64,000 nt of DNA. Origin: Hydrogenophaga sp. NFH-34. Its GTDB lineage: Bacteria > Pseudomonadota > Gammaproteobacteria > Burkholderiales > Burkholderiaceae_C. This document shows positions 26,956 through 35,806 of the stretch, one piece after another. The stretch spans positions 334,199 through 398,198 of the forward strand of contig NZ_JACBGE010000001.1 of NCBI RefSeq assembly GCF_021401345.1, given 5' to 3'. Within the stretch, counting starts at the first letter, position 1. Every line of letters starts with the position of its first letter. The position numbers and the translations under genes are program-made. The notes under the pieces were generated by a model. The model did no database searches, was not told the DNA's origin, and saw only the letters and a program-made list of their open reading frames with translations.

Positions 26956-28671
26956 ATGTCGTCTGCGTGTGAAGCCGCCGGGCTGGTGATGCCCAAGCTG
27001 TTGGACGCGGCGCTGGCGGCCATTGCAAGCCCGTCGGTGCGCGGCGTGATCGACGACGCCTTGTTTTATTGCGGCGTGCGCGAGTTCGTGATCGACGAGA
27101 TCGTGGTGGGGCCGTACCGCGAACTGGTGGCGGTGAAGCTGGCCAAGGCCCTGAGCGCGCTGTCGATGGTGATCGTCACCTTGTGGGTGGCGATCCAGGG
27201 GTTCAACTTCATTTCCGGTCAGGGCAAGCAGGCGGTGCTGCCCGCGCTGTACCAGACGGGCAAGCTGGTGCTGGTGCTGTCGCTGGTGTCGCTGCTGGCG
27301 AAGGAGTCGCCTTTTGTCATCGAGGCTGTCGAGAACTTCAAGAACCTGATCTCGCACGCGGTGGCCGATGGGTCCAGCGTGACGACGCTGATCGACGTGA
27401 ACCTGGGTATCACGGCCATGCTCAGTTCCATCAACGATGGGATCCGTTCCGTCGAGTCGCAGCGCGACCCGAACCTGATCACGTCGACGGTCGGGCTGTT
27501 GGGGCAGAGTGGCCCGGCGATGCTGACGGGCACGTTGCTGCTGCTGACTGAACTTTCGGTGACGCTGGCCATCATGCTGGCGCCGCTGTTCATCTTTTTC
27601 CTGATCTTTCAGCAGACGGCCCAGTTGTTCTGGTCGTGGGCCAAGTTTCTGTTGGGGGCGCTGTTCTCCCTGGCGACGCTGACGCTGGTGGCATCGCTCG
27701 CGCTGCAGGCCACGGCGCTGTACGGTGCAACGGTGGTGGCGGCGTTCTATACCAACAGTGGTGACGGGTTGGGCGGCATGATCAATGCCTTCGCGGGCGG
27801 TCCGTTCGACATCAATGCCAGTTCCTTGCGGCTGGCGGCGCTGGGCACGCTGATGACAGCCATCATCGTGTCGGTGCCGCCGGTGATCATGGGGTTCTTT
27901 GGCGGCGCGGCGGCGTTCACCACGGGGGCCATGGTGTCGATGGGCGGGGCTGGCATGCTGGCCCAGCAAATGGGGGCCGGCAAGAGCGCCGGAACGGGGG
28001 CGCCGGCCCTGGGTCAGTCGGCGGGCGCCTCGGGCGGTGGCGGGGGTGCAGGGGCTTCCGCCGCATCGGGCGGTGCCTTGTCGCCAGCCCAGCAGAGCCC
28101 GGCCGGGCTGGAAGCGCGGGGCTCGAGGGCGTTTTCTGTGGGGGATGAGGCGCCTTCGTCGTCGCAGCATACGCTTCGGCATGTGGGCAACCGCATGGGC
28201 CCGGTGGACGACGTGACCGACGCCGGGACCAAGCAGGACGGATCAACGCCGCCGGAGGGGGGCCGTGTGGGGTTGGCGCCGCAGTTGGCCGGTGCGGACC
28301 GTCCGGATGCACCGGGCGGTCTGGGTTGGGTCCAGGCACGGCAGCATGAACTGCTTCAAGCGCAGGAGCTGAATTTCAATCGCGAGACAGGTGTGTATGA
28401 AGCGTCCACCAGCCACGCCGCATTGAAAGACGCTAACAGCCCCCTGGGACGCGGAGGAAAACTGCACGTTAGTGGCAGCCATGGCGCCAACGGAGCAAGC
28501 GCCGATGGTCCGTCAGGTAGAGGGCCCGCCGCTTCAGGCGTGGGCGGCGACGCAGTCTCACGCCACGCGAACATGGCCAAGGGAGGCCAGCGCTTAGCCG
28601 CCTCGGTAGGAGCCACGGAACGGCCCGTGCCGCAGCAGGGCCGGGGAAACAACCGGCCAGACCAGGCCTGA
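26956..28671 (+). CDS. virB6: T4SS inner-membrane channel protein VirB6
   Basis: A 571-residue polytopic protein of the VirB6/TrbL family, part of the inner-membrane substrate path. At least six hydrophobic segments lie between about residues 55 and 345 (for example ALSALSMVIVTLWVAIQGF and LAIMLAPLFIFFLIF). From about 345 to the end is a Gly/Ala/Ser/Pro-rich, probably disordered tail of some 225 residues, unusually long for the family and rich in charged short repeats; it could be cytoplasmic or periplasmic. The ATG at 26956 follows AAGGGGGGCGT. An immunity-effector pair comes next. Confidence 0.85.
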   Translation: MSSACEAAGLVMPKLLDAALAAIASPSVRGVIDDALFYCGVREFVIDEIVVGPYRELVAVKLAKALSALSMVIVTLWVAIQGFNFISGQGKQAVLPALYQTGKLVLVLSLVSLLAKESPFVIEAVENFKNLISHAVADGSSVTTLIDVNLGITAMLSSINDGIRSVESQRDPNLITSTVGLLGQSGPAMLTGTLLLLTELSVTLAIMLAPLFIFFLIFQQTAQLFWSWAKFLLGALFSLATLTLVASLALQATALYGATVVAAFYTNSGDGLGGMINAFAGGPFDINASSLRLAALGTLMTAIIVSVPPVIMGFFGGAAAFTTGAMVSMGGAGMLAQQMGAGKSAGTGAPALGQSAGASGGGGGAGASAASGGALSPAQQSPAGLEARGSRAFSVGDEAPSSSQHTLRHVGNRMGPVDDVTDAGTKQDGSTPPEGGRVGLAPQLAGADRPDAPGGLGWVQARQHELLQAQELNFNRETGVYEASTSHAALKDANSPLGRGGKLHVSGSHGANGASADGPSGRGPAASGVGGDAVSRHANMAKGGQRLAASVGATERPVPQQGRGNNRPDQA

Positions 28672-28715
28672 AGATCGGTTTCGATGCCATGAGCCCACAA
28701 GAAGGAGTGACTCCC

Positions 28716-29495
28716 ATGTCCGTTGGAATTTTCAACACCGCCGAGGCCATGGACTCCATGGGGGATGCCGTGAAGTGGCCGGGTGTTTTCATGACCGGCT
28801 TGAGCCCGCGCCTGGTGTGGCTGCGTTGCCTGTGGGCGGTGCTGGTTCTGGGCGCATTGAGCGCGTGCATGGCACCGGCGTACGTGGCGACCAAGATCGA
28901 GAACCTGGGCAATGACCGTGCGCTCACGAAGGGCACGGACAGGCTGCAGCAGTACATCGCCAAGCTGCAGGCCGAGGGCGACCCGCAAGGCGACTACTAC
29001 TACGCACTGGGCAATTCCGACGGGTGGATCGAAGACGTGAAAGACCCGAAGGCCATCACCCAGTTGTTCGAACAGGCGGCGGCCAAGGGGTCGATGGATG
29101 CGCGGATTCTGCTGGCGCTGCAAGAGGCGATGGGGCAGGAAAAACCGGGCGAGTTGAGGTTCGCCCTGTCGCCTCGAGAAGATCTGCAAGGTTGGGCGCC
29201 GGGCCTGGCGAAGTTACTGCCTTTGCTGAATGAGCAGTGTTATGCGAGGCGGCTGGTGATCGATGCGGGCCGGCCGAAGGTGGACCACTACTCGATCGCC
29301 TACAAGGTTTGGCCGCATTTCAGGGATGGCTATTACCGGCGCAACGCGGATGGCACACGCACGCTGCTCAAGGATGCCGAGCGCCAGAAGCTGTGGGAAG
29401 ACCTGGACGAGCAATGTCCGAGCCGGATGCCTCAGCGTATGTTTTTGAATGAGGATTTGGAAATGGTCTTGGGTGTCAGCGGGATGGGTTTCTAG
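28716..29495 (+). CDS. Candidate immunity lipoprotein for the class-3 lipase effector
   Basis: A 259-residue protein whose lipoprotein signal is WLRCLWAVLVLGALSAC, with an excellent lipobox (LSAC). The ATG at 28716 has the best ribosome-binding site (GAAGGAG), but a start at 28791 would place the signal at the N-terminus as usual; both remain possible. The mature part has a Sel1-like helical-repeat look (D-P-K-A-I-T-Q-L-F-E-Q-A-A-A-K-G-S-M-D-A) followed by a C-terminal domain with two cysteines. It lies 58 bases before the lipase gene. The immunity role is inferred from location, order and cell compartment. Confidence 0.6.
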   Translation: MSVGIFNTAEAMDSMGDAVKWPGVFMTGLSPRLVWLRCLWAVLVLGALSACMAPAYVATKIENLGNDRALTKGTDRLQQYIAKLQAEGDPQGDYYYALGNSDGWIEDVKDPKAITQLFEQAAAKGSMDARILLALQEAMGQEKPGELRFALSPREDLQGWAPGLAKLLPLLNEQCYARRLVIDAGRPKVDHYSIAYKVWPHFRDGYYRRNADGTRTLLKDAERQKLWEDLDEQCPSRMPQRMFLNEDLEMVLGVSGMGF

Positions 29496-29553
29496 GCGAT
29501 TGCCGGAACAAAAGCTGGAATCAGCGTGTGATCAACAGGGTAGGTGAATCATC

Positions 29554-31221
29554 ATGAGCGACGAGAGCAGGGGTGTTGGCCCGTCCAATCCGCTGGCACG
29601 ACTGGATGCGCGGGTGGCGCTGGCGCTGGCGTTCTGGGCGTACCCCTATGAGGATCGGGTCAAAGCAGAGAAGGTCATTCTTTATCCGGAGCCGTGGGAA
29701 CAAGCCATTGCTGGCAAGCATTTGCCTGCCGACTGGCCTGTGGCCCAGTTCGACGCCCAGGGCAAGCTGATTCGCGACGGCTGGAACACCCAGCACAACA
29801 CCGAGGGCAAGCTGGAAAACCAGTTCCAGGTCTCGATCAACCGGCGAACGAAGCAGATCACATTCGATTTCAAGGGCTCGGACGCCTGGAGCAACTGGGT
29901 GTCCGACCTGTCCAACGCCGGGGGCAGCGAATTCGCCAAGATCCAGGCCAAGGCGCAGGCAGCGTATGAAACCCTGAAGAACGATGAGCGGTATCAGGGC
30001 TTTCAGTTCGCTGCCAGCGGCCACAGCCTTGGCGGCGGCATGGCGCAGAGCTTTGCGTTGAAAAACAACGTGGACGCCTACGTCTACAACAGCCTGCCCA
30101 TTGCCCGCGAAACGATTCGGGGCGACTACTTCAAGGACGTGGGCGGTTTCGATGCGGCCATGGCGCGGTACCAGGCGTCCGGGCGGCAGGTGCACGACGT
30201 GCGCACGCCCAACGACATCGCCACGTTCTATTACGAAGGGGTTCTGCAGAACCAGTACCTGAGCCGGCAAACCGGGCAGGCGCCGACCATGCTGCCAGGC
30301 CCGGCCATGCCCGATCTCCTCAAGAGCGCGCTGCTGTTGAGCAAGGTGGGCACGCTGCCCGCCGCCGCCCTGATGGGCAAGGACCACATGCTGGGCGCTG
30401 CCGTCGATGCCCAACAAGGCTTGGGCATTGGGCCCGATGGGCGCTACGTGGTGCCCGAGGGACGGCGCGACTTTGCGCAGGTGCCGGTGGAGGCGCGCCG
30501 ACGTTTTGCGCTGCTGAGCAGTTCTGCGGTGACCAAGGCCGCGCAGATCGGGACGGCGGACGATGGCCACCCGTGGAACCGTTTCCTGATCGAGCGCGCA
30601 GACGGCAGCCGGCAGTTCCTGAGCAGCAACCCGCGCACCGGGGATGTGGAAATCGAGCACTACGGCGCCGACGGGAAGCGCCTGCGGGTTGAGCTCAATG
30701 AGCGACGCCGCCAGGGGGCGACCTTCATCGAACAGGATGCGCAGGGGCAGCCCGTGCACCGCACCCAATTGACGCTGCATGTGCCCGAAGCGGGGGAGTG
30801 GCAGGAGACTGTGGCCGCGGTGGCACCCTCTGCAGAAGGCCCCTCTTCGCTGACCAGGCTGGGCGCACAGCAGCAGGTGCAGTGGGCACAGGCCAAACGG
30901 GAGCTGACCGAACCGTTGCTCGCAGCCGGCCTGGGCGAGACGCAGGTCGATCAGGTGTGCGCGGCGGTGCTGAGCCATTGCGCCCGGCATGCCAGCCTGG
31001 GGTCTCCGGACCGCTTCATGCTCAGTGGCGATCAGCGTCATGTGGGGGTGCTGCACAACCAGGGGCTGCACCTGAGCGAGATGCCCGTTGATGAGGCGCT
31101 GCGGCAAGGCGCAGACACACACCTGGCCGAGGCGGCCAGGCAGCAGGAGCGATGGCAGGGGGCGGGCCGTTCGGTGCTGCCTGCGCAGGAGATGGCGGGC
31201 GCGGCGCACGCCCATGTTTGA
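29554..31221 (+). CDS. Candidate T4SS effector: class-3-type lipase with C-terminal secretion domain
   Basis: A 555-residue protein. The catalytic domain has the lipase elbow GHSLGGGMAQ with nucleophile S158 (about residues 156-165), a preceding FDFKGSDAW strand typical of the lipase-3 fold, and a candidate catalytic Asp in TPNDIATF (about 221). A linker region with HxxV/W-N-R-F-L-I repeats follows (about 290-430). The last 120 residues carry RFMLSGDQRHVGVLHNQGL, nearly identical to the effector at 35807. No signal peptide is present, as expected for a T4SS substrate. AGGGTAGG lies before the ATG. It is placed between virB6 and virB7. Confidence 0.78.
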   Translation: MSDESRGVGPSNPLARLDARVALALAFWAYPYEDRVKAEKVILYPEPWEQAIAGKHLPADWPVAQFDAQGKLIRDGWNTQHNTEGKLENQFQVSINRRTKQITFDFKGSDAWSNWVSDLSNAGGSEFAKIQAKAQAAYETLKNDERYQGFQFAASGHSLGGGMAQSFALKNNVDAYVYNSLPIARETIRGDYFKDVGGFDAAMARYQASGRQVHDVRTPNDIATFYYEGVLQNQYLSRQTGQAPTMLPGPAMPDLLKSALLLSKVGTLPAAALMGKDHMLGAAVDAQQGLGIGPDGRYVVPEGRRDFAQVPVEARRRFALLSSSAVTKAAQIGTADDGHPWNRFLIERADGSRQFLSSNPRTGDVEIEHYGADGKRLRVELNERRRQGATFIEQDAQGQPVHRTQLTLHVPEAGEWQETVAAVAPSAEGPSSLTRLGAQQQVQWAQAKRELTEPLLAAGLGETQVDQVCAAVLSHCARHASLGSPDRFMLSGDQRHVGVLHNQGLHLSEMPVDEALRQGADTHLAEAARQQERWQGAGRSVLPAQEMAGAAHAHV

Positions 31222-31263
31222 AACCGCCGAATGACTGAATGACCAATGAGGATGGATACACGT

Positions 31264-31695
31264 ATGACAGGGAAGAATGAGTGCAGGGTTTGGCCGGGGC
31301 GCTGGGTCGGGGTTTCGGTGGTGCTGATGGCCTTGCAGGCCTGCCAGACCCCACCGCCCAAACCGCCGGAATTTGGCGACGACTGGAAGCCAGTCAATAC
31401 CCTGGCCGAGGAGCCCATGCGCATTCCACTCAAGGAAGAGCAGGCGATGTGGACTTACCAGATGCTGCCGACCGATGCGACGCTGCGCGGCATGCTGGAG
31501 CGTTGGGCCACAGAGCACGGGGGCAAGCTGGACTGGCAATACCCCACAGATCTCACGCTGGTCAGTTCGTTGTCGTCGGTCAAGGACAACAACATCCAGA
31601 AGGCGCTGAACGTGGTGCGACGCACCTACGCCGAACAGCGGCTGCGTGTGCAGGTGCTCGGCAACAAGAACTTGCTGGTGACGCGGCTGCCCTGA
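31264..31695 (+). CDS. virB7: T4SS outer-membrane lipoprotein VirB7 with N0/TcpQ-like domain
   Basis: A 143-residue lipoprotein. From M1 at 31264 the signal ends at LMALQAC with lipidated C27. The region after it (PPPKPPEFGDDW) matches the part of VirB7 that binds VirB9. From about residue 65 the protein has the pattern (TLRGMLERWATEHGGKLDW ... SLSSVKDNNIQKALN ... AEQRLRVQVLGN), which I read as an N0/TcpQ domain like those of secretins. Classic VirB7 proteins are only about 50 residues; a C-terminal N0 domain is characteristic of X-T4SS. In-frame ATGs at 31246 and 31252 are also possible. virB8 follows after 46 bases. Confidence 0.8.
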   Translation: MTGKNECRVWPGRWVGVSVVLMALQACQTPPPKPPEFGDDWKPVNTLAEEPMRIPLKEEQAMWTYQMLPTDATLRGMLERWATEHGGKLDWQYPTDLTLVSSLSSVKDNNIQKALNVVRRTYAEQRLRVQVLGNKNLLVTRLP

Positions 31696-31741
31696 GGGCT
31701 GCCATGCCGGTGGCCGAAAACAGACAGGTCAGAAAGAAAAC

Positions 31742-32653
31742 ATGGGTTTGTTCAAACGCGAGATTTCAGAAGCCTCGCAGGAAGTCATCCGCCAGTCGAT
31801 GGACTTCGAGTCCAGTGTCATTGCCATGGTCAAGCGCAGCGAGCGCCGGGCCTGGATCGTGGCCTTCTGCGCGGTGTTCATCACGGTGTGCCTGGTGGCG
31901 GCCATCGTCTACATGCTGCCGCTCAAGGAAAAGGTGCCTTATCTGGTCACCGTGGATCTGCGGCGCAGCACCAGCACGCTGACGCATCTGCGCGAAGACA
32001 TGGCCTATTCGGGCATCTATTCGAGCGAGGCGCTCAACCGCAGCCACGTAGCGCGGTTCGTTCAGGCGCGTGAGGGGTACGACTGGGACACGATCAACGA
32101 ACACGACTGGGAGTTCGTGGCCTCGATGTCGAACGACGAAGTCAAGCGCTTGTTCGTCCGGCAGTTCGATGGCGGCCCGCAGGCGCCTGACAAGCGCTGG
32201 GGACGCAATGTGGCGATCCGGGTCAAGGTCAACAGCATCGTGTTCCATGGTCTCGACGAAGAAAAGGGCATCCGGCCTTCGGGGGCGACCGTCCGTTTCG
32301 AGAAGTGGCGCTTCGACAAGACCTCGGGCAAGAGCGAATACCTCAGCAGCCATGTGGCCACGCTGAGCTATCAGTTCAAGAACAACCTGCGCATGAGCGA
32401 CAACCTGCGCCTGCGCAATCCGCTCGGGTTCCAGGTGAGGGCCTACAAGGTGGACGACGAGTTCAACGCGCCCACGTTCAAACGCGAGGAAATGACGCAG
32501 GGCATTCCGCTCATTGGCGAAGACGAAGGTCAGCTCAACCGCGGTGCCGGCTCGGAGTTATCGACTTCGTTACCCGCCAAGGGCGATGCCGGCACACCCG
32601 CTGGCGTGACGGTGCTGCCGGGCGCGCCGGCGACACCGGATGGCAACCAGTGA
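31742..32653 (+). CDS. virB8: T4SS inner-membrane assembly protein VirB8
   Basis: A 303-residue bitopic protein: cytoplasmic N-terminus, one membrane helix (about residues 38-62) and a periplasmic NTF2-like domain (about 75-245) ending with the VirB8 pattern R-N-P-L-G-F-Q-V. A Pro/Gly/Ala-rich tail of about 50 residues follows, longer than in Agrobacterium VirB8. VirB8 nucleates the inner-membrane complex. The ATG at 31742 is the first codon of MGLFKREISEASQEV. The ORF end lies 55 bases before virB9. Confidence 0.93.
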   Translation: MGLFKREISEASQEVIRQSMDFESSVIAMVKRSERRAWIVAFCAVFITVCLVAAIVYMLPLKEKVPYLVTVDLRRSTSTLTHLREDMAYSGIYSSEALNRSHVARFVQAREGYDWDTINEHDWEFVASMSNDEVKRLFVRQFDGGPQAPDKRWGRNVAIRVKVNSIVFHGLDEEKGIRPSGATVRFEKWRFDKTSGKSEYLSSHVATLSYQFKNNLRMSDNLRLRNPLGFQVRAYKVDDEFNAPTFKREEMTQGIPLIGEDEGQLNRGAGSELSTSLPAKGDAGTPAGVTVLPGAPATPDGNQ

Positions 32654-32708
32654 GCACCACACCACCACGCCCACCGGTTGGGGATTTGAAGCAAGGGGAA
32701 ATCAGAAC

Positions 32709-33467
32709 ATGACACGACAGTACAACGACTGGAAACCGATGGCCGCCGCAGCGCTGGTGCTGGGGGTGGCCGTGCAGGGATCGGCGCTGGCGCAGCAGGA
32801 AGTGCGCGAGGTGCCGTACCGCACCGACCAGGTGGTGCGTGTGAACACGGGGTTGGGCATTGCGACCCAGATCGAGATCAGCCCGCAGGAACAGGTCAAG
32901 GACTTTGGCACGGGCTTCAGCGACGGTTGGGAACTGGTGCGGCGCGACAACGTGTTCTACATCCGGCCGAAGAATGTCGACGTGGACACCAATATGTACA
33001 TCCGCACCAACATGCGGTCGTACCTGCTGGATCTGCGCGTGTCGGCCACCCGGTGGAAGACGCTGGAAGAGGCCAAGAACGCGGGCGTGTATTACAAGAT
33101 CCGCTTTGTCTATCCCGCCGACGGGCCGGACAAGGGCAGCCCGATGGCCGGGGCCAACGCGGTGCTGTCGCCCACGAGCACGCAGCTCAATTCGCAGTCG
33201 GATTACCACCTCAATTACGACTACGCCACGCTGTCAAGCGCGTCCACCATCGTGCCGGTGCGGGTGTACGACAACCAACAGTTCACCTATCTGCACATGC
33301 CGCCGCTGGCGAGCTTTCCGGCGGTGTTCGGCCGCAACGAGCGCACGGGTGAGGAGTTTCTCGTCAATACCAAGAGCGAGAGGAACGTGATCATCGTTCA
33401 CGGCGTGTATCCGTATCTGGTGCTCCGGCTCGGGGCGGACGTGGTGGGTCTCAGGAGGAATCAATGA
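32709..33467 (+). CDS. virB9: T4SS outer-membrane core protein VirB9
   Basis: A 252-residue periplasmic/outer-membrane protein with a Sec signal (about residues 1-29, ending SALAQQ), an N-terminal beta domain (V-R-E-V-P-Y-R ... PKNVDVDTNMYIRT) and the conserved C-terminal domain with V-Y-D-N-Q-Q-F-T-Y-L, the VirB9 signature that contacts VirB7 and VirB10. I choose the ATG at 32709, which has AAGGGGAAA upstream; longer readings overlap virB8 and lack a signal. It overlaps the virB10 start by 4 bases. Confidence 0.94.
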   Translation: MTRQYNDWKPMAAAALVLGVAVQGSALAQQEVREVPYRTDQVVRVNTGLGIATQIEISPQEQVKDFGTGFSDGWELVRRDNVFYIRPKNVDVDTNMYIRTNMRSYLLDLRVSATRWKTLEEAKNAGVYYKIRFVYPADGPDKGSPMAGANAVLSPTSTQLNSQSDYHLNYDYATLSSASTIVPVRVYDNQQFTYLHMPPLASFPAVFGRNERTGEEFLVNTKSERNVIIVHGVYPYLVLRLGADVVGLRRNQ

Positions 33468-34546
33468 TGAACATGAAGTTTCCCGGCGGCGGCAGCGCTC
33501 AGCCGCAGGTGTCGGACAACATGCCCAAGCTCTCGGGGGGGCTGTCTCGCGGGCTCAACAAGATGGCGCTGGCCTATGTGGCGGTGGTGGCGGTGGCCGT
33601 CATCGGTATGACCATGTGGGTGGCCAACAACGCCTTTTCGGCCGACGACGAGAAAAACAAGCGGGTGGCTTTCGAGGACGTTTCGGTGCCTGAAAAACCC
33701 ATGCTCGTGGCGGCCGCAGCGCCCGCGATGGCGCCGCCGCCGCTGCCTGAACTGGCGTCGCAGGCCGGCCCGGCGGCCAGGCCGGCCGCCGGGCCGGAGC
33801 GTGATGACCTGCTGGAGCGGCGCATGGCGAACCAGAACAACCTGATTGCCGCGGCCGATCCGAACAAGGCGCGCAACCCGTTCTTCGAAGATGAGTATTC
33901 GTCCGTCAAACGCGGCGCGGTGCAGGCGTTGGCCAATGCGGACTTTGTCCTGACGCGCGGTACCTTCATCCGCTGCACCCTGGAAACCAAGGTGGTTTCC
34001 ACGCTACCGGGCATGACCTCGTGCATCGTGACCGAGCCGATTTACTCGGCCAACGGTCGTCGGCTGCTGATCGACAAAGGCTCCAAGGTCACGGGCGAAT
34101 ACAAGTATGCGGACGAGAACTACGACCGCATCGGCATCGTCTGGACGCGCGTGCTGACCACCACCGGCCTGGACGTGCGCATCGACAGCCAGGGCACGGA
34201 CGCCTTGGGCGGCACCGGCGTTCCTGGGCACTACGACGGGCACTGGGGCGAGCGCATCGGCGCCGCCATGCTGGTCAGCCTGCTGGCAGATGCCGTTGAT
34301 GCAGGCGCACAGAAGTTCGCCAACGATCAGGAACTGCGCGGCCGCAGCACCACCATTTACGGCGGGGGTTATGTGGCCGAACGGGTGGACCCCTGGCAGT
34401 CGGCCACGGCTGACACGGCCAAAAAAGCGGCCACCGAAATGTTGGCCCGCTCGGCCAACCGCAAAGCGACGGTGACGGTGCTCAACGGCACGGTGATCAG
34501 CATCTTTGCGGCGCGGGATGTGGATTTTTCGTCGGTGATGCAATGA
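33464..34546 (+). CDS. virB10: T4SS core channel protein VirB10
   Basis: A 360-residue protein that spans the envelope. A short cytoplasmic N-terminus is followed by a membrane helix (about residues 29-52), a Pro/Ala-rich periplasmic stretch (APAMAPPPLPELA) and the C-terminal beta-barrel TrbI/VirB10 domain (about 150-355) with R-G-T-F-I-R-C-x-L-x-T and G-S-K-V-T-G-E-Y patterns and the antenna region near GERIGAAMLVS. CAGGAGGAATCA precedes two adjacent ATG codons, either of which may serve. Its stop overlaps the next lipoprotein gene (ATGA). Confidence 0.94.
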   Translation: MMNMKFPGGGSAQPQVSDNMPKLSGGLSRGLNKMALAYVAVVAVAVIGMTMWVANNAFSADDEKNKRVAFEDVSVPEKPMLVAAAAPAMAPPPLPELASQAGPAARPAAGPERDDLLERRMANQNNLIAAADPNKARNPFFEDEYSSVKRGAVQALANADFVLTRGTFIRCTLETKVVSTLPGMTSCIVTEPIYSANGRRLLIDKGSKVTGEYKYADENYDRIGIVWTRVLTTTGLDVRIDSQGTDALGGTGVPGHYDGHWGERIGAAMLVSLLADAVDAGAQKFANDQELRGRSTTIYGGGYVAERVDPWQSATADTAKKAATEMLARSANRKATVTVLNGTVISIFAARDVDFSSVMQ

Positions 34547-35793
34547 ACCTGGGCACTCGGCGGGCCGCTGTCTGTCCGGGACGCAGGACGCCAGGAATGC
34601 TGCTGATGCTGGCCAGCCTGGCGCTGCCGGCATGTGCGCCGCGCTTCGGCAACTACGGCGGGCCACCCGGAACGCCTGGGCGTGCTCCCGAGGTGGCCGA
34701 CCGCTGCGCCAGCGACCAACCGGAGGGCATCTGCTGGACGCCGGTACAGGCGCGCTTCCATCCGGACGGCCAGCGCATGGTGGTCAACCTGTGCAGCAAC
34801 CGGCGCAACGCCAATTACTACTGCCGGATGGTGGAGTACCGCATGGCGGAGCAAAGCTGGCACCTGATACCGGGGCAGGAGGAAGGCAAAAGCTACCTCT
34901 ACCCGAGTTATTCGAACGACGGCAAAACACTGGCATTCGGCGTGGCGCAGTGCGCGCAACCGTACTGTGCAGGTGAGCGGGGTTACGGGCAGTTGGCCAC
35001 CAAGAGTGTGGACGCCAAGCCGGGCAAGGTGGCGGGTTACGGGCCGCCGAAGCTGTGGCCGGTGATGGGCATGAGCCGGCCCAGCTTCACAGGCGACGAC
35101 CAGCGCGTGCTGTACTGGCGCAGCCACTACAGCGCCCGGCTGGCCAGTGGCCGCAGCATCGGCAGCATATCGGTGTTTGCCTACCGCTTTGCCACCGACG
35201 AGGAAACGCACCTCATCGAGAGCCTGTACAGCGGCCAGAAGACGGTGCGCTTCATCGACGCCTGGACCTCGCCGCGCTATTCGCTGGACGGCAAGGTGCT
35301 GCGCTTCAGCGGGATGGTGGACAACCTGATCAGCTCGCCTGATCGACTCTGGATCGATGGGGGCACGCCCGATGTCGAATACCGGGGGGCGGAGCAAGCG
35401 CTGATCCATCGGTGGACAGACCGTGTGATGGATGGTTTGGGGCGGGTATACGCCGAACACCCCAAGCGGGGCATCCTGGCCGGCCCCGGTAATCTGAGGC
35501 TGGTGGATCCGACGACTCAGGCCATTCGTGTTGTGCTTGTCCAGCCGCAGCGATATCAGGTTGCCGACGCCACCATGGATCGCGGGGGGCGCTGGGTGGC
35601 AGGGGTGCTAGGTGTGCGTGCATTGACCAATGGCAATCATTCGCCCAAATGGAACCCGTGGTTGCAGGAGCGTGATCTCAAAACGGCCAACGGCATGAAG
35701 AACGACGTGCCGGTGCTGCCGCTGGTCAACCTCGAAACCGGCGCGGTGCAGGCCCTGTCATGGCCCAACGTGGAAATGCTGAACACACCTTGA
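34543..35793 (+). CDS. Candidate immunity lipoprotein with beta-propeller-like repeats
   Basis: A 416-residue protein with a lipoprotein-like signal (basic start, MLLMLASLALPAC, Cys at 31). The mature part shows repeated segments of WD/TolB-propeller type (A-R-F-H-P-D-G-Q-R-M-V-V, Y-P-S-Y-S-N-D-G-K-T-L-A-F, S-R-P-S-F-T-G-D-D-Q-R-V-L-Y, S-P-R-Y-S-L-D-G-K-V-L-R-F), so a propeller of about five or six blades is likely. Four cysteines sit in the first third. It starts inside the virB10 stop and ends 13 bases before the PLA2-like toxin gene, the order used by the other pairs. Protection against that toxin is inferred. Confidence 0.6.
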   Translation: MNLGTRRAAVCPGRRTPGMLLMLASLALPACAPRFGNYGGPPGTPGRAPEVADRCASDQPEGICWTPVQARFHPDGQRMVVNLCSNRRNANYYCRMVEYRMAEQSWHLIPGQEEGKSYLYPSYSNDGKTLAFGVAQCAQPYCAGERGYGQLATKSVDAKPGKVAGYGPPKLWPVMGMSRPSFTGDDQRVLYWRSHYSARLASGRSIGSISVFAYRFATDEETHLIESLYSGQKTVRFIDAWTSPRYSLDGKVLRFSGMVDNLISSPDRLWIDGGTPDVEYRGAEQALIHRWTDRVMDGLGRVYAEHPKRGILAGPGNLRLVDPTTQAIRVVLVQPQRYQVADATMDRGGRWVAGVLGVRALTNGNHSPKWNPWLQERDLKTANGMKNDVPVLPLVNLETGAVQALSWPNVEMLNTP

Positions 35794-35806
35794 GGGAGGT
35801 GCCTTG

